A stretch of DNA of 39,948 nucleotides from contig NZ_BCRO01000052.1 of NCBI RefSeq assembly GCF_001552635.1, positions 1 to 39,948 of the forward strand. The letters run 5' to 3'. The position numbers and the translations under genes were made by a program. Every line of letters starts with the position of its first letter. Position 1 is the first letter of the stretch. A model generated the notes under the pieces. That model searched no databases. It had not been told where the DNA came from and saw nothing but the letters and a program-made list of their open reading frames with translations. Of this stretch, positions 30,515 through 37,959 are shown piece by piece. Origin of the DNA: Actinomadura hibisca NBRC 15177 (GTDB lineage: Bacteria; Actinomycetota; Actinomycetes; Streptosporangiales; Streptosporangiaceae).

Positions 30515-30652
30515 TCAGGTCCAGCCGCCCATCATCGAGGTGTTGTCATCGGTGCGGAACGCCGCCAGGTTCTCGGCGGTCTGCGCCTTGTCGGCGTCGC
30601 TGTCGGAGACGACCGAGGCCAGCGCCGCAGTGATCGTGTCGTCAAGCTGCAT
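30515..30652 (-). CDS. Putative RiPP precursor peptide, 45 residues
   Basis: An ATG-started 45-codon gene, immediately upstream of the HExxH gene on the same strand. The N-terminal part looks like an acidic leader helix (LDDTITAALASVV, then SDSDADKAQ, TAENLAAF). The C-terminal stretch RTDDNTSMMGGWT is enriched in modifiable residues (Asp, Asn, Thr, Ser, Met, Trp), as in core peptides. GAAAGG lies about 9 bases before the ATG. The two genes are 28 bases apart. No known RiPP family is recognised; there is no Cys and no double-Gly leader, although GG occurs near the C-terminus. Too short for routine gene callers, so it may be unannotated. Confidence 0.65.
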   Translation of the reverse strand: MQLDDTITAALASVVSDSDADKAQTAENLAAFRTDDNTSMMGGWT

Positions 30653-31160
30653 GTCGTTCTGCCTTTCTCGTCCGGCACCGCCGGACGGGTCGCCGAGCCT
30701 TCAGGTCTCGGCGCGGATGTGACCGGTTGAAGCCTGTGGCGACCACCTCCTTTCACCCTTGGTCGACTTGGCCGGGGTGCCGGACGGGGCCGACGGGAGC
30801 GGCGATCGTTTGGGCGGTCTGCGGGATGTCGTCGGCTTCCAGCGCCTGGAAGGGTCGTCGCCGGAACGCGGGCTCTCCGGTTTCAGCACGCGCGGCCAGC
30901 CCCACCCCGCCGGGGCCGGAACGGCGTTGCCTCCGGTGTCCAGAGGCCCAAGGTCGGGGTACCGGTGACGCGGGGGGCGTCGATAGCTGCCACGGTGATC
31001 TCCACGGGCGGTGAGAGCGGCGTTGGACTTTGTGTCACCGACACTGACCCCGGCGAGACTTGAGGGTCCATGAAGTTGCCGTCAGTTGCCATCCCCCAGT
31101 TTCGGCAACTGACGGCAACCCGCCTACCGTGATCGTTCCGGACCGGTGCAACCTGATGAC
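30653..31160. other. Intergenic region upstream of the peptide gene and divergent XRE gene
   Basis: No gene is assigned. On the minus strand three overlapping frames stay open, including a 50-codon frame (GTG 30905 to TGA 30753) whose stop runs into a strong AAAGGAGGTGG (30753-30743). That Shine-Dalgarno has no properly spaced start codon after it. A separate minus-strand frame runs from ATG 31071 to 30883. A candidate -10 TACCGT (31125-31130) points to the XRE gene. The hexamer operator is listed separately. Confidence 0.5.
31075..31119. promoter_or_regulatory. Four-hexamer operator (GTTGCC direct and inverted repeats)
   Basis: GTTGCCGTCAGTTGCC (31075-31090) is perfectly repeated in reverse as GGCAACTGACGGCAAC (31104-31119) with a 13-base spacer. 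Within each arm the hexamer GTTGCC occurs twice at a 10-base period, one helical turn. It lies about 42 bases before the XRE gene and probably binds that regulator as a tetramer or two dimers. Confidence 0.75.
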
Positions 31161-32051
31161 ATGCCCACGTCGCCGTCATCGTCAGCGCAAGCCGCCCGCA
31201 GGCGTCTCTCTGATCAACTTCGGGAGATCCGTCAGGATGCCGGACTGACCGGGGCGCAACTCGCGGAACAGGCTGGATGGTCGGGCGGGAAGATCAAAGT
31301 CAGCCGGATCGAGAATGCCGCAAGGGCGATTTCCGCTGCCGACCTGCGCATCTGGTGTCGCGTGTGTGCGGTGCCGCAGGAGCGGGCCGAGGAGTTGCTC
31401 GCCGAGCTTCGGGCCGCCGAGGGTATGTGGACCACCTATCGGCGACTGCATCGGGCTGGGCTGCGAGTCGCGCAGGAATCGGTGCGGGAGAGGTACCAGC
31501 GACTTCGGCTGCTGCGGGGATACCAGACCAGAGGAGTGCCGGGGCTGCTCCAGACTGCCGATTACACACGGGCCGCGTTGATGACGGTCAGAGAAGAAGA
31601 GAACCTGCGGCCCGATGACGCGGACCTGAACGCGGCAGTCGCCGAGCGCATGAACCGCCAGATGGTGCTACGGCGTGGCATGCGGCCGAGGACCTTCTTG
31701 TTCGTCGTGGAGGAAGACACCTTGTGGTATCGGCCCTACCCACGACAGGTCCATATCGATCAGCTCCGTTACCTGCGGCAAGTGGCTACCGGCCGCTTGG
31801 CCTCGGTGGTGTTCGGAGTGATTCCGCGAACTGTGGGCCGGCACGGGGTGCGCCCACGGGAGTCGTTCATCATCACCGATGATGCTCTGGTGTCGGTCGA
31901 GATGGTGTCGGGATACCTGCGCATCTCCACGCCCGACGAGGTCGCGATGTACGTACAGGCGTGGGAGCGGCTGAACGGTCTGACGGTCGTCGGTGACGAG
32001 GCGGCCGCGTTGGTTGATAGAGCCCTTGACGACTTGGGCGGTGGCGGGTGA
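31161..32051 (+). CDS. XRE-family regulator with DUF5753 domain
   Basis: A 296-residue regulator. HTH at about 13-65 (LSDQLREIRQDAGLTGAQLAEQAGWSGGKIKVSRIENAARAIS) is of the HTH_31 type. DUF5753 follows: LRLLRGYQTRGVPGLLQTADYTRAAL, RMNRQMVLRRGMRPRTFLFVVEEDTLWYRPY. I start at ATG 31161; GTG 31146 is in frame but not better placed. It pairs with the DUF6879 gene 40 bases downstream and is divergent from the peptide/HExxH genes, which it may control. Confidence 0.9.
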   Translation: MPTSPSSSAQAARRRLSDQLREIRQDAGLTGAQLAEQAGWSGGKIKVSRIENAARAISAADLRIWCRVCAVPQERAEELLAELRAAEGMWTTYRRLHRAGLRVAQESVRERYQRLRLLRGYQTRGVPGLLQTADYTRAALMTVREEENLRPDDADLNAAVAERMNRQMVLRRGMRPRTFLFVVEEDTLWYRPYPRQVHIDQLRYLRQVATGRLASVVFGVIPRTVGRHGVRPRESFIITDDALVSVEMVSGYLRISTPDEVAMYVQAWERLNGLTVVGDEAAALVDRALDDLGGGG

Positions 32052-32091
32052 GGGTCGGTCACGGCATCCTCGGCGGCAAGGAGGCAACCCT

Positions 32092-32823
32092 ATGGACTTC
32101 ATCGGCTCCGACAACGGTTCCCCCGAGGAGGACTGCCCAGCCGTGTGGCGCGACCCGATCACCGGCGACTTCCACTTCCGAGGCCGACTCACCGACCCGG
32201 CGCTCGCTTCGCGGTTCGGGATGGACGTCTCCACCAGTACCGATGAGATCGATGTATGGCTGCCCGCCCGCATGGCGGGGGTGATCCGGGAAGCGCTGGA
32301 CGGGTACGACGCGGGCCGCCGAGGGCCGGGTACTCCGTCGTTTGAGTTTCTGCTGGAGCACACCCAGCGTTCGGCGGTGCACCTTGAGATGCGCGACTGG
32401 TACGACGAACAGCCGGAGTTCTTGGAGTGGAAGCGGACCGGGAACGCCGACTACGGCTGGTCGCGCTGGAAGAAGTTGCTCGCCCCACACGTCGAACGCG
32501 GTGTGAAGTTCCGGCGGTTGCGGATCGTCGCCGAGCCTCTGTCGGACTACATCCGCTGGGAGCACGCGATCAGCTACGGCAACGTCGATGCCGGAGAGGA
32601 ACTGCGCTGGCTTCCCCGGTCCCGCGCCTTTGATCTGGTTCTACCCGGCGCGGATCTGTGGATGTTCGACCAGCGGCGCGTCCGGTTCGGCATCCAAAAG
32701 GGCGATGGGGCCCGTGGAACCTATGAGTTCAGCAGCGACCCGCGTGTGGTCCGTCAGATCGTCGCCTCGTATGAGATGGCTTGGGAACGGGCGATCCCGC
32801 ACGCGGAGTTCGGCGCCTCCTGA
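32092..32823 (+). CDS. DUF6879 family protein
   Basis: A 243-residue protein. The C-terminal 160 residues have the DUF6879 pattern: FEFLLEHTQRSAVHLEMRDWYDEQPEFLEWKRTG, WKKLLAPHVERGVKFRRLRIVAEPLSDYIRWEH and GADLWMFDQRRVRFG. The first 75 residues (DPITGDFHFRGRLTDPALASRFG, TDEIDVWLPARM) form an extra small domain. AAGGAGG precedes ATG 32092 by 8 bases. DUF6879 proteins take the place of DUF397 as partners of XRE/DUF5753 regulators; biochemical function is unknown, and a toxin role has been suggested for the group. Confidence 0.85.
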   Translation: MDFIGSDNGSPEEDCPAVWRDPITGDFHFRGRLTDPALASRFGMDVSTSTDEIDVWLPARMAGVIREALDGYDAGRRGPGTPSFEFLLEHTQRSAVHLEMRDWYDEQPEFLEWKRTGNADYGWSRWKKLLAPHVERGVKFRRLRIVAEPLSDYIRWEHAISYGNVDAGEELRWLPRSRAFDLVLPGADLWMFDQRRVRFGIQKGDGARGTYEFSSDPRVVRQIVASYEMAWERAIPHAEFGAS

Positions 32824-32972
32824 CATACCCGTTCTGCCGGCCGAAGGTGTTCGTGCGGAGGCCGCAGATCCCGACCGGCCCGGACCGCTCCCCACGGCTC
32901 CGGGGGCGGCCCGCCGCACGCCACTGCCTCCACGGGCGACGGCCCGGCCACGTACTCGCTGACGATCACGGG

Positions 32973-33003
32973 TTGACCTCAATGATGGTTGAGGTTGCAT
33001 ACT
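32973..33003 (+). promoter_or_regulatory. SoxR-type promoter for the oxidoreductase pair
   Basis: -35 TTGACC (32973-32978) and -10 CATACT (32998-33003) are 19 bases apart. Between them ACCTCAA (32977-32983) and TTGAGGT (32990-32996) form an inverted repeat with the same CCTCAA-N6-TTGAGG core as the ABC-exporter promoter. Predicted start near 33010 leaves a 26-base leader with AAGGAG. Confidence 0.8.
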
Positions 33004-33035
33004 GGTACGACGTTGATCGAACAAGGAGTGAACCC

Positions 33036-33980
33036 ATGCGTGCGGTGTGGTTGAAGGAGTTCGGCGGTCCCGAGGTGCTCGTGCCCGGGGACGCGCCCGA
33101 TCCGGCTCCCGAGCCGGGGCAGGTGCTGATCGATGTGGCCTACGCCAACATCACTTTCGTGGAGACCCAGTTCCGCTCGGGCGGCCCGTCGCCCTACTCC
33201 GCCGAGCCGCCGGTCATCCCCGGCAACGGCGTCGGCGGAGTTGTCGCGGCGGTCGGCGCAGGGGTCGATTCCGGGTTGGTCGGTCGCCGGGTCGTCACTT
33301 CGTTGCGCGGTTCCGGCGGTTACGCCGAGCGCGTTGTGATCGACGCCGCCGCCCCCTTCCCCGTCCCCGACGGCCTGGACTTGGCCGACGCCGTCGCCCT
33401 GCTGGCCGACGGCCGCACCGCCATCATGATGCTCAAGGCCACCGCGCCCCGGCCCGGCGAACGGGTCCTGGTCGAGGCCGCCGCCGGGGGAGTGGGCTCG
33501 CTGCTCGTCCAGCTCGCCAAGGCCGCCGGTGCCACGGTCGTCGCGGCGGCCGGAGGGGACCGCAAGCTGAAGGTCGCTCGCGACCTCGGCGCTGACGAGA
33601 TCGTCGACTACACCCAGCCCAACTGGACCGACGGCGTCGAGCCCGTGGACGTCGTCCTCGACGGAGTCGGCGGCGACATCGCCCGCGCCGCCTTCGGCCT
33701 CCTCCGCAAGGGCGGGCGCATGCTCAGTTACGGGCTGGCCAGCGGCGAGTGGGCCGGGGTGCCCGAGGAGGACGCCGCCGAGCGCGGCGTCACCCTCGTC
33801 CAGGCGAACGCCACCCCCGAGCTGATGCGCGAGTACGTCCGTGACGCCCTCGACGCCGCCGCGGCGGGACGGCTCCGCCCGCTCATCGGCCAGCGTTTCC
33901 CCCTAGAGCGCGCCGCCGACGCGCACGCCGCCATCGAGTCGCGCGCCAGCGTCGGCAAGACCCTGCTGGAGGTGCGCTGA
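33036..33980 (+). CDS. NADPH:quinone oxidoreductase-like medium-chain dehydrogenase
   Basis: A 314-residue MDR protein of the quinone-oxidoreductase (QOR) branch. It starts MRAVWLKEFGGPEVL and has VIPGNGVGGVV, then the NADPH-binding VEAAAGGVGSLLVQLAKAAGATVVAA, and DVVLDGVGG. The Cys/His zinc ligands of alcohol dehydrogenases are absent, as expected for zinc-free QORs. It would reduce quinones or enones with NADPH. A SoxR-type promoter drives it; related reductases belong to the Streptomyces SoxR regulon. Its stop and the next start overlap as TGATG. Confidence 0.9.
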   Translation: MRAVWLKEFGGPEVLVPGDAPDPAPEPGQVLIDVAYANITFVETQFRSGGPSPYSAEPPVIPGNGVGGVVAAVGAGVDSGLVGRRVVTSLRGSGGYAERVVIDAAAPFPVPDGLDLADAVALLADGRTAIMMLKATAPRPGERVLVEAAAGGVGSLLVQLAKAAGATVVAAAGGDRKLKVARDLGADEIVDYTQPNWTDGVEPVDVVLDGVGGDIARAAFGLLRKGGRMLSYGLASGEWAGVPEEDAAERGVTLVQANATPELMREYVRDALDAAAAGRLRPLIGQRFPLERAADAHAAIESRASVGKTLLEVR

Positions 33981-34858
33981 TGCTCAAGATCGGAATGCAC
34001 CTGCCCTCGTTCGGCGTGGACGAGACCGCCGGGGTGCGCGAGCACGCCCGGCACGCCGACGACCTCGGCCTGGAATCGGTCTGGGTCGGCGACCACCTGA
34101 TCCCGATCAAGCCGTTCCTGGACAGCACGCTGGTGCTGGCCACCGCCGCCGCCGTCACCGAGCGCGTCAAGGTCGGCTTCGGCGTGATGATCCCGGCGCT
34201 GCGCGGGCCCGTCTGGGCCGCCAAGCAGATCGCGAGCCTCCAGCACCTGTCCGGAGGCCGGGTGCTGCTCGGCGTCGGCTCCGGCGGCAGCCCGCACGGC
34301 GACGCCGCCTGGCGCGCCGCCGGAGTCCCCTACGCCGAGCGCGGGCCCCGCACCGACGCCGCCCTGGAGGTCCTGCCGGGCCTGGTCGAAGGCAAGCCCA
34401 CCGAGGTCGGCGGCGAGGTCGTCACGCTGTCGCCGGGCGCGCCGATGCCGCCGGTGCTGGTCGGCGGCGGCCCGCTCCGCCGCACCGCCCGGTTCGCCGA
34501 CGAGTGGTACCCGGCGTTCAGCACCGCCGACCAGGTCGCCGAAGGGGCCCGCCGCGTGGCCGAGCTCGCCGCCGAACTCGGGCGTCCCGCGCCGCGCGTC
34601 ACCGTGGGCGTCAGCGTCGGCCTCGGCGAGCAGCCCGCCTCGGTGATCGACGCCCAGGTCCGGTCGCTGGCCGAATACGGCATGCCCGAGGACGCCGCCC
34701 GCGCCGCGCTCATCACCGGCCCGCCCGCCGCTGCCGCCGAGCGGTTCGCCGCGCTCGCCGACGCCGGTGTGCACCGCGTCATCGCGATGCCGTTCACCCC
34801 CGACCGCCTCCGCCAGAGCGAGTTGCTGGCCGAGACCGGCCGCCTGCTCGGCTCCTGA
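33980..34858 (+). CDS. LLM-class flavin-dependent oxidoreductase
   Basis: A 292-residue luciferase-like TIM-barrel protein (MLKIGMHLPSFGVD, LESVWVGDHLIPI, LATAAAVTERVKVGFGVMI, LSGGRVLLGVGSGGSP). These F420 or FMN enzymes oxidise or reduce small organic molecules; the cofactor cannot be fixed here, though F420 is common in actinomycetes. ATG 33980 overlaps the QOR stop by one base, so both reductases are co-translated under the SoxR-type promoter. A 13-bp-stem terminator follows. Confidence 0.9.
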   Translation: MLKIGMHLPSFGVDETAGVREHARHADDLGLESVWVGDHLIPIKPFLDSTLVLATAAAVTERVKVGFGVMIPALRGPVWAAKQIASLQHLSGGRVLLGVGSGGSPHGDAAWRAAGVPYAERGPRTDAALEVLPGLVEGKPTEVGGEVVTLSPGAPMPPVLVGGGPLRRTARFADEWYPAFSTADQVAEGARRVAELAAELGRPAPRVTVGVSVGLGEQPASVIDAQVRSLAEYGMPEDAARAALITGPPAAAAERFAALADAGVHRVIAMPFTPDRLRQSELLAETGRLLGS

Positions 34859-34864
34859 ACGACC

Positions 34865-34897
34865 CGCCGCCCGGCGCACATCCCGCGCCGGGCGGCG
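34865..34897 (+). terminator. Terminator of the oxidoreductase operon
   Basis: CGCCGCCCGGCGC (34865-34877) and GCGCCGGGCGGCG (34885-34897) form a perfect 13-bp stem with a 7-base loop, 7 bases after the stop. Confidence 0.85.
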
Positions 34898-34994
34898 AAC
34901 GTGACCAATCGCTGTCAGATACCGCCCGCTTCCCTGGCCACCGCTCCCCGGCGGCCCCTAGCGTCGTCCTCCAGGAGACCGCACCGGAGGACCC

Positions 34995-35813
34995 ATGGCC
35001 GTCATCAGCGACCTGATCACCTACCCCGTGAAGGGTTGCGCCGGGACGTCCCTGGAGAGCGCGCTCCTCACCCCCGCCGGGCTCGCCCACGACCGCGCCT
35101 ACATGGTCGTCGGCCCGGACGGGACGTTCCGCAGCCAGCGCCGCGACCCGCTGCTCGCGACCGTCCGCCCCACCGCGTCCGCCAGCGCGCTCACCCTCGC
35201 CGCGCCCGGCATGGAGGACCTGCGCGTCGAGACGGACACGACCGGCCCCCGCCGCGACGTGATCCTCTTCGGCACCCCCTACCAGGGCATCGACCAGGGC
35301 GACCCCGCCGCCGCCTGGTTGACGGACGTCCTCCGCACGCCCAGCCGACTGGTGCGCGTGCCGTCCGAACACCACCGCGTCACCGACGGCCTCACGCCCG
35401 GCACCGCCGCGTACGCCGACGGCGGCGCGCTGCACATCCTGTCCCGCGCCACCCTCGCCGAACTCAACCGGCGCCTGGACGAGCCGCTGCCCATGGCCCG
35501 GTTCCGCCCCAACATCGTCATCGACGGCTGGGACGAGCCCCACCGAGAAGACCTCGCCCGCCACCTCGCGATCGGCGACACCGAACTCGCCTACGCCAAG
35601 CTCGCGCTGCGCTGCGCCGTCACCCTCGTCGATCAGGAGCAGGGCACCAAGGCGGGCCGCGAACCGCTGCGCACCCTGGCCACCTACCGCCGCGCGTCCG
35701 GCGGCGGCGTCGCGTTCGGCGTCAAGTTCTCCGTGCTGCGTACAGGAAAGTTGTCGGTGGGGGACGCGGTGGACGTCCGCGCCTGGGCCGACCCGAACGG
35801 GCTCACTTGCTGA
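34995..35813 (+). CDS. MOSC-domain protein
   Basis: A 272-residue protein with an N-terminal MOSC_N beta-barrel (ISDLITYPVKGCAGTSLESALLTPAGLAHDRAYMVVGPDG) and the MOSC domain. The latter has RFRPNIVIDG and LALRCAVTLVDQEQGTKAGREPLRTLATYR; the conserved Cys in this stretch is the molybdenum-cofactor/sulfur-carrying residue in mARC and related proteins. It may reduce N-hydroxylated compounds with partners, but no cytochrome b5 or reductase gene is near. GGAGG sits 4 bases before the ATG; a TAGCGT (34959-34964) could be its -10. The end overlaps the convergent VWA gene by 11 bases. Confidence 0.9.
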   Translation: MAVISDLITYPVKGCAGTSLESALLTPAGLAHDRAYMVVGPDGTFRSQRRDPLLATVRPTASASALTLAAPGMEDLRVETDTTGPRRDVILFGTPYQGIDQGDPAAAWLTDVLRTPSRLVRVPSEHHRVTDGLTPGTAAYADGGALHILSRATLAELNRRLDEPLPMARFRPNIVIDGWDEPHREDLARHLAIGDTELAYAKLALRCAVTLVDQEQGTKAGREPLRTLATYRRASGGGVAFGVKFSVLRTGKLSVGDAVDVRAWADPNGLTC

Positions 35814-37959
35814 TCCGCCGCGACAACGCCCGCAGGAAGATCTGCGAGATCTGCTGCGGCGTCTCGGCGACGTAGACGCTGCCCGGCGTCACCTTGGCGA
35901 TCTCCTTCAGCTCGCGGGTGTCCACCTTCTCCCCGATGCCGATCATGACGACCTGCACCGGCCGGCTCGGGTCGCCGATGCGCTTGAGCTTCGCCAGCGT
36001 CGCGGCCAGCGACGGGCCGCCCGGGTCGTCGTTGCCCTTGCCGTCGGTCAGCAGCAGCACCGTGTTGCCGAACTCGGGCTTGTAGGTGCGGGTCATGTGC
36101 TCGTAGGCGGCCGTCAGCGTCTCGAACAGCCCGGTGTTCCCGTGCTTCTTGGGCCGCGTCGAGCCCAGCGCCGACAGGATGAGCTGCCGCCGCGTCGCCG
36201 ACCCGATGCGCTCGCCGAGCGGCCCGACCGGCACCATCTCGCGCCAGTCGCGGCGGCCGTCCAGCTCCGTCGAGAAGATCCACTGGCCGAGTTCGGTGTC
36301 GTCGGCCATCAGGCTCATCCCGGCCTGCGCGGTCCGCGCCGTCGCCTGCAACCGGGTGGTGCCCGGCGCGATCGGGTCGCCCATCGTGCCCGACACGTCC
36401 AGCAGGGACAACATCCGGATGCCCAGCGACAGCCGGAACCACGCCTGCGCCACGCGCCGCACGTCGGCGTCCTTGGGCGCGGTCATGGCCTGCGGCCGAT
36501 CCTCCGTCAGCCCCGCGTCCCGGAACGCCGCCGGGGCCCGGCCGTCCGGCGAGCGCAGCCCGAGACCGCGCACGTCCTCCTGTGTCGCCTCCGATTTGAG
36601 CGACTGCTCAAAAGCGCGCGCCGCCGCCCGCAGGTCCGTGTCGGTCGCCGGGACGGTGAACGGATAGTCCAGCGACAACGTGCCGCCGCTCGGGTACACC
36701 ACCGCGGCGGGCTCGGCGGGCTTGGACCTGTTGAACCGCCACACGGCCCGCTCGGTCGTCACCACGACGGGCGGACGCCCGCTCGCGCTGAACCGCTCGA
36801 ACGGCGCGTCGGCCGTCGCCACCGAACTCTCCCGCGCGGCCCGCGCCACGCCGGTGAACAACGAGTCCCGGTCCCGTTCCCCGGCCAGCGTCGCGTCGGC
36901 GGCCAGCAGCACGCCCACCCCGGCCGAGTCGCGCGCGGGATCGGGCACCACCAGCCGGGCGGGCCGGTCCTTGGGGTCGGTCGCCGCCACCTTCAGCAGG
37001 CCGCCCCAGGAGGTGTCGGGCAGCCGCACCTTCGCCGACCGGGGGAGCGCCAGCACCACCGGACTCTGCGCCAGCGACGTGCCGGTGACCTCGAACGGCG
37101 CGACCTTGCGGCCCGCCTCGGGATCGGGCGTCGCCCGCGCGGCCCACCAGGAGGAGTCGGGGATCCACACGTCCGGCCGCCGGTTCCCGCCCGACGGCAG
37201 GCTCTCCCCGGACAGCAGCGACGCGACGGCGGCGGGCGCGACGGCGCGGACCTTCGCGTGCACGCACCGGCCGTCCACCTGGTGCCCGGTGAAGCGTCCG
37301 GCGGCCTTCTCGACGGCGGGCGCGATGTCGGGCGCGGCGGCCACGTCGAGCACGAGGCCGTCGCCCGAACAACTCTCACCGGCCGCCGCGAACGCGTAGA
37401 CGCCGCCGCCGAGGAGCAGCGCGAGCGCGGCTGCTCCGGCCAGGGGCCCGAGCAGCGCCATCGCGCTGCGCTGCCGCTTGGCCTTGCGCCGCCTGCCGCC
37501 GTAGGAACCCGAGCCGCCGTACGACCCTGATCCGCCATAAGCCCCGGACTCGCCGGACGACCCCGAGCCGCCATAAGCCCCGGACCCGCCATACGAACCC
37601 GAGCCGCCGTAACCCCCGGACTCACCGGACGACCCCGCGTCCCCGTACGGCCCCGGCTCGCCCGGCGATCCCGGGGCACGACGCGCACCCGACCCGTCCT
37701 CACCCTGCGAGCGCCCCGGAACCGTCGGATAAGCCCCGCTCGCATCCGAAGCCCCCGGAAAACCCCCGAACCCCTCCGCGTGCTCCCCGGACCACCCCGT
37801 CTCCCGCAACGACGCCAGGTTCGGGGCGTCCGGCGCGCCGAACCAGTTCGACGACCCGTCGATCGCGGGCCCGAAGATGGGCGTGGACGGATCGTGCCCG
37901 CCCTCTTCCGGCGGTTCCCAAGGACGGTCGTTGGGCTGCTCTCCGCTCACGGCCACCAC
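35803..37959 (-). CDS. Membrane-anchored protein with substrate-binding-like and VWA domains
   Basis: A 718-residue protein. Residues 1-155 are cytoplasmic and low-complexity, with a GGSGSYGGSGAYGG-type repeat (107-155). A basic cluster (RRRKAKRQR) precedes one transmembrane helix (167-194). Outside, about 200-450 resembles an ABC-type solute-binding domain (PDVWIPDSSWW, GTSLAQSPVVLALP, VVYPSGGTLSLDYPF). About 515-718 is a von Willebrand factor A domain with MIDAS start LLDVSGTMG (Asp521, Ser523, Thr525) and VLLLTDGKGNDD. Paired extracellular substrate-binding/VWA proteins are frequent in actinomycetes without defined function. The start is uncertain among GTG 37959, 37956 and 37950. Confidence 0.82.
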   Translation of the reverse strand: MVAVSGEQPNDRPWEPPEEGGHDPSTPIFGPAIDGSSNWFGAPDAPNLASLRETGWSGEHAEGFGGFPGASDASGAYPTVPGRSQGEDGSGARRAPGSPGEPGPYGDAGSSGESGGYGGSGSYGGSGAYGGSGSSGESGAYGGSGSYGGSGSYGGRRRKAKRQRSAMALLGPLAGAAALALLLGGGVYAFAAAGESCSGDGLVLDVAAAPDIAPAVEKAAGRFTGHQVDGRCVHAKVRAVAPAAVASLLSGESLPSGGNRRPDVWIPDSSWWAARATPDPEAGRKVAPFEVTGTSLAQSPVVLALPRSAKVRLPDTSWGGLLKVAATDPKDRPARLVVPDPARDSAGVGVLLAADATLAGERDRDSLFTGVARAARESSVATADAPFERFSASGRPPVVVTTERAVWRFNRSKPAEPAAVVYPSGGTLSLDYPFTVPATDTDLRAAARAFEQSLKSEATQEDVRGLGLRSPDGRAPAAFRDAGLTEDRPQAMTAPKDADVRRVAQAWFRLSLGIRMLSLLDVSGTMGDPIAPGTTRLQATARTAQAGMSLMADDTELGQWIFSTELDGRRDWREMVPVGPLGERIGSATRRQLILSALGSTRPKKHGNTGLFETLTAAYEHMTRTYKPEFGNTVLLLTDGKGNDDPGGPSLAATLAKLKRIGDPSRPVQVVMIGIGEKVDTRELKEIAKVTPGSVYVAETPQQISQIFLRALSRRISK
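37490..37640 (-). repeat. Gly/Ser/Tyr-rich short repeats in the VWA gene
   Basis: The DNA repeats units encoding GGSGSYG, GGSGAYG and SSGESGAYG about seven times, with a basic period of 15-18 bases. It encodes a flexible low-complexity cytoplasmic segment just before the transmembrane anchor. Confidence 0.75.

Noticed and set aside
30759..30968. 69-codon plus-strand frame in the peptide upstream region
   Set aside because: It would need a TTG start without Shine-Dalgarno and is as open as the opposing frames; no preference for coding could be shown.
26305..32823. Prophage or integrative element
   Set aside because: No integrase, transposase, phage structural gene, tRNA or attachment-site repeat could be seen.
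32754..32969. 71-codon minus-strand frame between DUF6879 and the SoxR-type promoter
   Set aside because: No ribosome-binding site and no recognisable pattern; it largely overlaps the DUF6879 gene end and non-coding DNA.
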